Shown: piece by piece, positions 57,359 to 64,000 of the stretch
How the letters are laid out: each line of letters starts with the position of its first letter
Numbering within the stretch: position 1 is the stretch's first letter
Source: Sutcliffiella sp. FSL R7-0096
GTDB taxonomy: Bacteria > Bacillota > Bacilli > Bacillales > Bacillaceae_I
Direction: 5' to 3'
Assembly: GCF_038595065.1 (NCBI RefSeq)
Contig: NZ_CP152003.1
Location: forward strand, 1,468,001 to 1,532,000
Length of the DNA: 64,000 nucleotides
Program-made: the position numbers and the translations under genes
The notes under the pieces: model-generated
Databases searched by the model: none
What the model saw: only the letters and a program-made list of their open reading frames with translations
Told to the model about the DNA's origin: nothing

Positions 57359-58051
57359 ATGGAAATTGAACGTATCAATGATCATACAGTAAAATTTTAC
57401 ATTTCATATGGTGATATAGAGGAGCGCGGATTTGACCGTGAGGAAATCTGGTATAACCGTGAACGCAGTGAAGAACTGTTCTGGGAAATGATGGATGAGG
57501 CGCACGATGAAGAGGATTTTATGGTGGAAGGACCACTATGGATCCAGGTTCAGGCCCTTGATAAAGGGTTGGAAGTCATCGTGACCCGAGCCCAACTATC
57601 AAAGGATGGAAAAAACTTTGAAGTCCCAGTTTCAGATGATAAGAGAATTGACATACCAGTCGATGAAAGAATAGAGGCACTTCTGGACCAACATTTCAAT
57701 TCCGCCGCAAAAGCAGATGAATCAAAGGACGAAAAGTTGGATGAGGAAAAAGATCTTCTTCAGTTCATGATCCGATTCAAAGATTTGGAGTATATCATTT
57801 CTGCTAGTCATCGTCTGCAACACTTAGAGAATCTAAGCAACGATTTATACTTCTATGAGAAGAACTATTATCTCTATGTCGATTTTTCAAGTGAACACTA
57901 TACCGATGAGGCAATCGATAATGTGTTAAGTGTATTACTCGAATTTGGAGAAGAGTCGGCCATCTCCATTCACCGTCTGCAAGAGTATGGATCGGAAGTT
58001 GCCAGGGATGATGCAATGAAGGAAATGACCAAACATTTTCCTCTAAAATAA
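57359..58051 (+). CDS. mecA: Adaptor protein MecA
   Basis: A 230-residue adaptor beginning MEIERINDHTVKFYISYGDIE, with an N-terminal target-binding domain (about 1-80), an acidic linker and a C-terminal ClpC-binding domain (about 120-225). MecA delivers ComK, ComS and other targets to ClpCP and so limits competence. GAAGGGAG precedes the ATG. Followed by a strong terminator. Confidence 0.93.
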   Translation: MEIERINDHTVKFYISYGDIEERGFDREEIWYNRERSEELFWEMMDEAHDEEDFMVEGPLWIQVQALDKGLEVIVTRAQLSKDGKNFEVPVSDDKRIDIPVDERIEALLDQHFNSAAKADESKDEKLDEEKDLLQFMIRFKDLEYIISASHRLQHLENLSNDLYFYEKNYYLYVDFSSEHYTDEAIDNVLSVLLEFGEESAISIHRLQEYGSEVARDDAMKEMTKHFPLK

Positions 58052-58057
58052 TGGGAG

Positions 58058-58090
58058 ACCGATTTCACGATGTTGAAATCGGTTTTTTTC
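58058..58090 (+). terminator. Terminator of mecA
   Basis: ACCGATTTCA pairs with TGAAATCGGT, then a T run. Confidence 0.75.
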
Positions 58091-58152
58091 AAATTCAGGA
58101 TAGTTTAATTGATCAGAGCACTTTTGCTTTTGGATGAGGAGATGAGATTCAT

Positions 58153-59664
58153 TTGAAAAACACCATTCGGGTTATTGTATTTATTTTAGTCATCGGGGCG
58201 ATTTTATTCGCCACTCAAGGTCTTTGGGAAGGATGGCTACTCGGATCCATTTCCGTATTTTTTACGATATCCGTCGTTTTTATCGCTTTCTTAATTTCAC
58301 TGGAAAACCGACACCCTACCAGGACGTTGACATGGCTTGTCGTTCTTGGAAGTTTTCCTGTACTTGGTTTCTTTTTTTACTTGATTTTTGGAAGGAATGT
58401 AAGGAAGCGAAGACTATTCCAAAGAAAAGCATTACTAGATAAAGAAGTGCTGGAAGAAGTGGAAGGATCCAGGGAGTACTCAGAAGAAGATATGCGACTT
58501 CTTGATGAAAGCAAGAAAGGTATGTTCCAATTGTCTCAAAACATTGGTAGAAGTCCCATTTCCTTTGAAACAGAGACCGTGGTACTGACAAATGGAAATC
58601 AGACCTTCACAAGAATATTGGAGGAAATCAGCAAGGCAAAACATCACATTCATTTTGAATATTATATTGTTAGAGACGATGAGATCGGTACGCAGATTAA
58701 GGAGTTACTCATCGAAAAAGCTAAAAGCGGCGTGCAGGTAAGGTTTCTATTCGACGCAGTGGGCAGCTTTCAATTAGGAAGTAGATACATAAAGGAACTT
58801 CGTGCGGCAGGAGTGGAGATCATTTCTTTTTCTCCAGTCAGGATACCAGTATTCAATAACAAAATTAACTTCCGTAATCACCGCAAAATAATTGTAGTGG
58901 ATGGGGATGTAGGATTTGTGGGTGGATTGAATATAGGGGATGAATACCTCGGACGGGATGATTACTTTGGCTTTTGGAGGGACACGCACCTTTATGTGAG
59001 AGGGGAAGCGGTAAGGACCCTTCAGCTCATTTTTTTGCAGGATTGGTATTATGCAACCGACGAATCCCTCCTCACTCCAACCTATCTGACCCCAACACCT
59101 GCCGATGAGAAAAAATATGGTGGCGTTCAGATGATAGCGGGGGGACCGGACCAGGAATGGGAAGTAATTAAAAGCTTATATTTTTCCATGATTACTTCTG
59201 CGAGAAAGTCCATTTGGATTGCATCTCCTTATTTTGTACCTGATGATGATATTTTTACCGCTCTCAAGGTGGCAGCTTTAAGTGGATTGGATGTAAGGTT
59301 GCTTGTACCGAAAAGGCCGGACAAGCGAATAGTCTATTATGCCTCCAGATCATACTTTCCTGAAATGATGGAGGCAGGTGTGAAAATCTTTCAATATGAA
59401 AAAGGATTTCTTCATAGCAAGGTCGTGATTGTAGATGACCAAGTTGCTTCCATCGGGACTGCCAATATGGACATGCGCAGCTTCCATTTGAACTTCGAGG
59501 TAAATGCTTTCCTTTACAATACGGATAGTGTGGAGACACTGGTGGAGGATTATGAACAGGATCTTCATGATGCAAAACCGATTGCAAAAGAGGTATTCGC
59601 AAACCGTCCATTTTATCAGAAGGTGTTTGAATCGTTGTCTCGATTGGCGTCTCCGCTACTATAG
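58153..59664 (+). CDS. cls: Cardiolipin synthase
   Basis: A 503-residue phospholipase-D-superfamily enzyme that condenses two phosphatidylglycerols to cardiolipin. Two N-terminal membrane helices (about 5-22 and 30-50, then 58-78 hydrophobic) are followed by two HKD motifs: H243-K245-D250 (NHRKIIVVD) and H421-K423-D428 (HSKVVIVDD). Start is a TTG at 58153 after GAGGAG at a somewhat long distance. Full length. Confidence 0.9.
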   Translation: MKNTIRVIVFILVIGAILFATQGLWEGWLLGSISVFFTISVVFIAFLISLENRHPTRTLTWLVVLGSFPVLGFFFYLIFGRNVRKRRLFQRKALLDKEVLEEVEGSREYSEEDMRLLDESKKGMFQLSQNIGRSPISFETETVVLTNGNQTFTRILEEISKAKHHIHFEYYIVRDDEIGTQIKELLIEKAKSGVQVRFLFDAVGSFQLGSRYIKELRAAGVEIISFSPVRIPVFNNKINFRNHRKIIVVDGDVGFVGGLNIGDEYLGRDDYFGFWRDTHLYVRGEAVRTLQLIFLQDWYYATDESLLTPTYLTPTPADEKKYGGVQMIAGGPDQEWEVIKSLYFSMITSARKSIWIASPYFVPDDDIFTALKVAALSGLDVRLLVPKRPDKRIVYYASRSYFPEMMEAGVKIFQYEKGFLHSKVVIVDDQVASIGTANMDMRSFHLNFEVNAFLYNTDSVETLVEDYEQDLHDAKPIAKEVFANRPFYQKVFESLSRLASPLL

Positions 59665-59681
59665 GTGTTAAGCTACATGCA

Positions 59682-59720
59682 AATAATAAAATGCTGGATT
59701 TCCCGGCATTTTATTTTTTT
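59682..59720 (+). terminator. Terminator of cls
   Basis: AATAAAATGC pairs with GCATTTTATT around TGGATTTCCCG, then T run. Confidence 0.7.
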
Positions 59721-59800
59721 GAAGATTTTTGCAGGAATTTGACTTATCGTGACGAAAAGGAACAGAGGAAAGAAAATATGAATAGGAAAGGTGTGTTTGA

Positions 59801-60994
59801 ATGTTTGTTGCCAAAAAAAAAGATGGTTCCTACTTTTCCCTTTTGGACTGGAAAAGAAGAGAGGAGTTGGAATGTATGACTAAAGAGGAGACCTTTTACT
59901 GCCCGGCCTGCAACAGCGCGCTTTTACTTAAGCAAGGTCAGGTCCGCCGAATCCACTTTGCCCATCAATTTAACTCCTGCACAGCATCCTCTGATCCCGA
60001 AAGCCCTTATCATCTTGAGGGAAAAGTTAAGTTATATGAAAGTCTCCTTCCATACAACCAACCAATTCTAGAACATTACATTCCTAACTCCAATCAACGC
60101 GCAGATGTATACGTGGAAACAGACTATGGCAGATATGCTTTTGAGTTTCAATGTTCAAACCTTTCTGCAGCAGATTTCAATAGGCGCACAAAACTCTATG
60201 AAAAAGAAGGAATTCTCCCTATCTGGATCATCGGACACCAAAAGCTGGGGCCGCATGACAGGAACGTTTCCCCGCTCAAATTATCACCATTTCAATGGCG
60301 GTTTCTGCAAAGACCTTCTCCCCAAAGTCCACCATTCATCTTGAGTTTCTGCCCACAACGCTCTTTATTTTCCTATCACCAACCCACTTTCTCCATTAAT
60401 AGTTCCACCACGTATTTGAACTCCCAACCAAGTGAACATTGGTTAGAAAAGCCTACCCTTATAAAACCACATGCACCTTTATGGAAAGAGCACTACCTTC
60501 ACTATAAAAAGAAATGGAGATATCAATATTCGTTTTATAAACCTCACCAGAAACTTAGAAGTTACTGCTATGGGAAGATGACAATTCCCTTGTCCCTTTT
60601 CCCTTCAGAAATTGGTCTCCCGGTATCATCCTTTTATCATATACACACTTCCCTTATTGAATGGCAGGCATGGTTATATTTTGATTCTATCTACCATACC
60701 GCTACTTTTTCATTGATCCACTTACCTTCTGTGTTAAAAAACTTCCGTCTCCGTTTAAAGACTTCCGATATTACTTTAAGAAATTTACCACTTGTGAAAG
60801 TAGGTTCCTATGAGGATGCGGTTGTGGAGTATCTGAATGCTTTAGTGGGATTAGGGATGTTAAAAAGGGAAACACCCACCATCTACCGCGTGCTCCAAAA
60901 GAGTTTGTCCCTATCATCATTGGAGCAAGCACATATACAGGACCGGTTAGTTCTGGAAACCTTGTTAAGAACAAAACAATCTACCGGTTATTAA
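59801..60994 (+). CDS. coiA: Competence protein CoiA
   Basis: A 397-residue protein with a zinc-ribbon-like N-terminus (C34-x-x-C37 in YCPACNS, HFAH at 52-55) and a restriction-nuclease-like core with ADVYVETDYGRYAFEFQCSNL, where D and ExQ form the likely catalytic site. CoiA promotes recombination of incoming DNA during transformation. Preceded by AAGGTG; the start follows the cls terminator. The C-terminal third is divergent and rich in aromatic and histidine residues. Confidence 0.88.
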   Translation: MFVAKKKDGSYFSLLDWKRREELECMTKEETFYCPACNSALLLKQGQVRRIHFAHQFNSCTASSDPESPYHLEGKVKLYESLLPYNQPILEHYIPNSNQRADVYVETDYGRYAFEFQCSNLSAADFNRRTKLYEKEGILPIWIIGHQKLGPHDRNVSPLKLSPFQWRFLQRPSPQSPPFILSFCPQRSLFSYHQPTFSINSSTTYLNSQPSEHWLEKPTLIKPHAPLWKEHYLHYKKKWRYQYSFYKPHQKLRSYCYGKMTIPLSLFPSEIGLPVSSFYHIHTSLIEWQAWLYFDSIYHTATFSLIHLPSVLKNFRLRLKTSDITLRNLPLVKVGSYEDAVVEYLNALVGLGMLKRETPTIYRVLQKSLSLSSLEQAHIQDRLVLETLLRTKQSTGY

Positions 60995-61070
60995 AAGAAA
61001 AAAGGGAATAATAAGGTTGCGTCGAATAATTAATATGGATGCATTTTTTATTTTCGAAGGGGGTTTAACA

Positions 61071-62885
61071 ATGGCGGAACAGACTGCTGTTAAGAAATTA
61101 CAAGAGCGAAAAGACATTTCTGTGGAAGATACATGGAGATTAGAAGATATTTTCTCAAGTGATGAGGCTTGGGAAAAAGAGTTTCAAGAAGTAAAGGGTA
61201 TGATTGCAAAGATCAAGGATTATGAAGGAAAGCTATCCGAATCCGCAGATACATTATACGAAGCATTGCAATATCAAGATTCTATTTCCAGCCGATTAGG
61301 AAAGCTATATACATATGCTCATATGCGTTATGACCAAGATACGACCAATTCTTTTTACCAGGGATTGAATGATCGAGCGACAAACTTGTACACACAAGTG
61401 GCAAGTGCCCTATCATTCGTCGTACCTGAAATCCTTACGATGAAGGAAGAGGAAATCGCAAAGTTCCTTCAAGAAAAGAAAGAGCTAGCTCTATATGAGC
61501 ATACCTTGGACGAAATCAACCGTCAGCGCCCACACGTGTTATCTGCAAAGGAAGAAGCGCTTCTTGCTGAAGCATCCGAAGTATTATCTGCTTCCTCCAA
61601 TACATTCGGCATGCTTAATAATGCCGATATCACATTTCCGTCAGTAAAAGACGAGAGTGGGGAAGAAGTAGAAATCACCCACGGCCGTTATATCCGCTTC
61701 CTTGAAAGCGAAGACCAAGAAGTGCGCAAAAATGCATTCAAAGCTGTCTATGAAACATATGGACAGTATCGAAATACGTTCTCGAGCACACTTGGTGGGG
61801 CTGTGAAAAAAGACAACTTCCAAGCGAAGGTCAGAAACTATGATTCTGCCCGTCAGGCTGCATTAAGCAACAATAATATCCCGGAAACGGTCTACGACAA
61901 CCTGGTGAATACAATCAACAAAAATCTTCACCTGTTGCACCGCTATGTGGACCTACGTAAAAAAGTCCTTGGCGTAGAAGAGTTGCATATGTATGACCTT
62001 TACACGCCACTTGTCAAAGAGGCGAACATGAATGTGTCCTATGAAGAGGCGAAGGATTATTTATTGAAAGGCCTTGCACCACTTGGACAAGAATACCTTG
62101 ATATTGTTAAAGAAGGCTTTGATAACAGATGGGTGGACGTTCAAGAAAACAAAGGCAAGCGATCTGGTGCATACTCTTCCGGAACATATGGTACAAATCC
62201 ATATATCCTGATGAACTGGCAGGACAATGTGAATAACCTATTCACACTTGCCCATGAGTTCGGACATTCCGTACACAGTTATTACACAAGGAAAACACAA
62301 CCATACCCGTATGGAAACTACTCTATCTTCGTAGCGGAAGTTGCTTCCACTTGTAACGAAGCATTGTTAAATGATTATCTGTTAAAGACAATTGATGACG
62401 ATAAAAAGCGTCTGTACTTATTGAACCATTACCTAGAAGGGTTCCGTGGAACGGTATTCCGTCAAACGATGTTTGCTGAATTTGAGCACAAGATTCATGA
62501 GCTTGCTCAAAATGGCGAAGCATTGACTGCCGACCTGTTAACAGAAACTTACTATGAATTGAACAAGAAATACTTTGGTGAGAACATCACGATTGATGAA
62601 GAAATCGGATTAGAGTGGGCGAGAATCCCTCACTTCTACTACAATTATTATGTGTACCAATATGCAACAGGGTACAGTGCAGCAACGGCGCTAAGCAAGC
62701 AGATCCTTGAAGAAGGACAGCCGGCCGTTGATCGTTATCTGGAATTCCTAAAAGCGGGAAGCTCCGATTATCCAATTGAAGTGCTGAAAAAGGCTGGAGT
62801 GGACATGACTGATTCTAATCCAATCGAAGAGGCGTGCAAAGTATTCGAAGAGAAGTTGAAAGAGATGGAAGAGTTGCTTTCCTAA
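61071..62885 (+). CDS. pepF: Oligoendopeptidase F
   Basis: A 604-residue M3-family metallopeptidase with the zinc motif HEFGH (H395, E396, H399) and the downstream FVAEVASTCNEALL. It cuts peptides of about 7-17 residues in the cytoplasm; B. subtilis PepF (YjbG) affects sporulation signalling peptides. ATG 61071 is six bases after AAGGGGG; the open frame starting at 61017 has no ribosome site. Follows coiA directly. Confidence 0.93.
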   Translation: MAEQTAVKKLQERKDISVEDTWRLEDIFSSDEAWEKEFQEVKGMIAKIKDYEGKLSESADTLYEALQYQDSISSRLGKLYTYAHMRYDQDTTNSFYQGLNDRATNLYTQVASALSFVVPEILTMKEEEIAKFLQEKKELALYEHTLDEINRQRPHVLSAKEEALLAEASEVLSASSNTFGMLNNADITFPSVKDESGEEVEITHGRYIRFLESEDQEVRKNAFKAVYETYGQYRNTFSSTLGGAVKKDNFQAKVRNYDSARQAALSNNNIPETVYDNLVNTINKNLHLLHRYVDLRKKVLGVEELHMYDLYTPLVKEANMNVSYEEAKDYLLKGLAPLGQEYLDIVKEGFDNRWVDVQENKGKRSGAYSSGTYGTNPYILMNWQDNVNNLFTLAHEFGHSVHSYYTRKTQPYPYGNYSIFVAEVASTCNEALLNDYLLKTIDDDKKRLYLLNHYLEGFRGTVFRQTMFAEFEHKIHELAQNGEALTADLLTETYYELNKKYFGENITIDEEIGLEWARIPHFYYNYYVYQYATGYSAATALSKQILEEGQPAVDRYLEFLKAGSSDYPIEVLKKAGVDMTDSNPIEEACKVFEEKLKEMEELLS

Positions 62886-62897
62886 AAATATATATGG

Positions 62898-62942
62898 GGG
62901 CCACCATGTGCAGGAATTTTCTGTGCGAGGTGGTTTTTTCTT
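62898..62942 (+). terminator. Terminator of pepF
   Basis: CCACC...GGTGG with inner GCAG/CTG-GC pairing, then TTTTTT. Confidence 0.65.
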
Positions 62943-62962
62943 TTAAAGTGGAAGAGAAGGAG

Positions 62963-63139
62963 CTATTTAAACCCTTTAAAACGTCGCTGATTGTTCAATA
63001 GTGCAATAAGTAAAAACAAAGAAAAAAATAACAAAGGGGAAGTCAAATAGATGGGGTACAGCTTCATGAGTCCCAGGACATTCATAAAGAGGCTGAACAG
63101 AATAAATGCTATACAAAGGATGAAGGGCATTTTGGACAT
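62963..63139 (-). CDS. yjzH: Small two-helix membrane protein (YjzH-like)
   Basis: A 58-residue protein, MSKMPFILCIAFILFSLFMN at the start and LNNQRRFKGFK at the end, with two membrane segments (about 5-24 and 31-48). ATG 63139 follows AAGGAGC at seven bases. Size, topology and position between pepF and spxH fit yjzH of B. subtilis. Function unknown. Confidence 0.7.
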   Translation of the reverse strand: MSKMPFILCIAFILFSLFMNVLGLMKLYPIYLTSPLLFFSLFLLIALLNNQRRFKGFK

Positions 63140-63275
63140 AGGGATAGCTCCTTTTTAATATACTTGTACATCTACTAGTTATTTGTACGTTAAAGCTTTA
63201 CGTTTCATTACGAAAAATTCTAAAAAAACTATTTAATTGGTTTGTGACAATGTTGTGAATTAGAAGTCTAACCAC

Positions 63276-63430
63276 TTGTCAAAAGTCGACAACATCTGAT
63301 ATATTTATAACTGTGAAACGATTCACAAACAAACATATACCCCTTTGTTTGACCGTGAAAAATTTCTCCCATCCCCTTTGTTGTCTTTAATGACAATAGA
63401 TTAGCCCTGGTCCCGTTGACCAGGGCTTTT
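63276..63430 (+). ncRNA. Candidate small RNA with own promoter and terminator
   Basis: TTGTCA (63276-63281) and TATATT (63300-63305) form a promoter-like pair. About 120 bases follow, opening with the hairpin TGTGAA-ACGA-TTCACA (63312-63327) and closing with the perfect 10-base stem AGCCCTGGTC/GACCAGGGCT (63403-63427) and TTTT. No credible reading frame with a ribosome site lies inside. Confidence 0.4.
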
Positions 63431-63460
63431 CCTATGTTTAAACCTTCACCAAAACTAAAA

Positions 63461-63716
63461 TGAAGACTTCTTGAACATGAAAAAAGACAAGCAGAAGTCT
63501 TCATTGACAGCATCTCAAGACCTCACTATCATGAAAAAGAGCTAACAGGTGTCTTCATAGACAGTATGAAGACCTCTCTAGCATAAAAAAAAGGCCAACA
63601 GAGGTCTTCATAGACAGCATGAAGACCTCTCTAACATAAAAAAGGGCCAACAGAGGTCTTCATCGACCCAATGAAGACCTACCAGACATAAAAAATCCCT
63701 AGTAGAGGTCTTCATC
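63461..63716. repeat. Tandem array B: five hairpin units of 52-54 bp
   Basis: Units start at 63461, 63515, 63567, 63620 and 63672. Typical unit: TGAAGACCTCT, an A-rich loop of about 21 bases, AGAGGTCTTCA, short spacer. Unit 1 has CTTCT in one arm and AGAAG in the other, keeping full pairing. It lies downstream of spxH. Confidence 0.85.
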
Positions 63717-63737
63717 AAATGTCTTAAATCAGAAATA

Positions 63738-63772
63738 CAAAAAAGCGAAGTGGAATAAAATCCTCTCCGCTC
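63738..63772 (-). terminator. Terminator of spxH
   Basis: Minus strand AGCGGAG pairs with CTTCGCT (wobble) plus inner pairs, followed by TTTTTT. Confidence 0.6.
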
Positions 63773-63784
63773 TCTGCATTACTA

Positions 63785-64000
63785 TCAATTAGCAATATAT
63801 CTCCAAAACGTCCCGTACTTTACTGGGACTTTTTCCACACGCTGCGCAAGTTGAAGCTTCTTTAACTCATGTTCCACTTCCACAATCGGAAGGTTATATA
63901 CAACAGAGATTTCCTTTGTTGCTACAAACGAGAACTGAGATAGGAAATCCTCTAAAGGAGGCAATATTTTTGGAAATGGCTGTTCCCCGAGCATGTCCTG
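63785..64000 (-). CDS. spxH: ClpXP adaptor SpxH (YjbH), C-terminal end only
   Basis: The last 71 codons, open to the right edge. [31 protein letters not shown] and [20 protein letters not shown] correspond closely to the C-terminal region of B. subtilis YjbH (SpxH), a DsbA-like protein that delivers Spx to ClpXP. The N-terminal thioredoxin part with its cysteines is outside the window. The protein ends soon after FWRYIAN, a little shorter than in B. subtilis. Confidence 0.88.
   Translation of the reverse strand, partial: QDMLGEQPFPKILPPLEDFLSQFSFVATKEISVVYNLPIVEVEHELKKLQLAQRVEKVPVKYGTFWRYIAN

Noticed and set aside
63461-63716. CRISPR array
   Set aside because: Loops and spacers are near-identical between units, and no cas genes are present.

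Overview
The window comes from a low-GC, Gram-positive, endospore-former-type bacterium of the family Bacillaceae. Gene content and order match the yit-yja-yjb part of the Bacillus subtilis chromosome (yitK, yitL, yitS-yitW, yjzC, yjzD, yjaU, yjaV, med, comZ, yjzB, fabH, fabF, yjaZ, appDFABC, yjbA, trpS, oppABCDF, yjbC, spxA, yjbE, mecA, coiA, pepF, yjzH, spxH). It is not B. subtilis itself: a clpB gene, a maltodextrin cluster and a siderophore/efflux block are interleaved. Gene names are by recognition of the translated sequence and of synteny; no search was run.

Layout. 1-7060: maltodextrin use, with a divergent neopullulanase-type gene, a binding protein and two permeases, a membrane-anchored alpha-amylase and a LacI-family regulator. 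7200-11730: single genes (SDR dehydrogenase, acetyltransferase, YajQ/YitK, CvfB/YitL, a DUF3941-like protein, DegV/YitS). 11900-16260: yitT, two small proteins, HAD phosphatase YitU, esterase YitV, the MIP18-like YitW, a DsrE/YedF-like protein, YjzC. 16400-25800: ClpB, YjzD, yjaU-yjaV-med-comZ (competence control), then fabH-fabF under a FapR-type operator. 25866-26268 is an eight-unit tandem hairpin array. 26450-33630: metalloprotease-like YjaZ and the App oligopeptide importer. 33700-43000: yjbA, trpS with a tryptophan T-box leader, and the Opp oligopeptide importer. 43200-55060: accessory genes, including a MarR regulator with a yclNOPQ-like ferric-siderophore importer, a GDSL hydrolase and an RND efflux pair; this block splits yjbC from spxA. 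55600-64000: SpxA, a TerC protein, MecA, cardiolipin synthase, CoiA, PepF, YjzH and the C-terminal end of SpxH.

How it works together. The right half is rich in regulated proteolysis and competence: MecA (adaptor for ClpCP), SpxA (redox regulator destroyed by ClpXP), SpxH (its adaptor), Med and ComZ (competence regulators), CoiA (transformation), App/Opp (peptide uptake) and PepF (oligopeptidase).

The most unusual content is non-coding. (1) A dispersed intergenic repeat of about 95-130 bp occurs six times, with a reduced form and a 3' remnant. Its paired arms change together between copies, as expected of a selected fold, and copies lie in the leaders of fabH, trpS and probably cvfB. (2) Two tandem arrays of hairpins with unrelated sequences share a repeat length of about 52 bp. 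(3) There is a candidate small RNA with its own promoter-like sequence and terminator.
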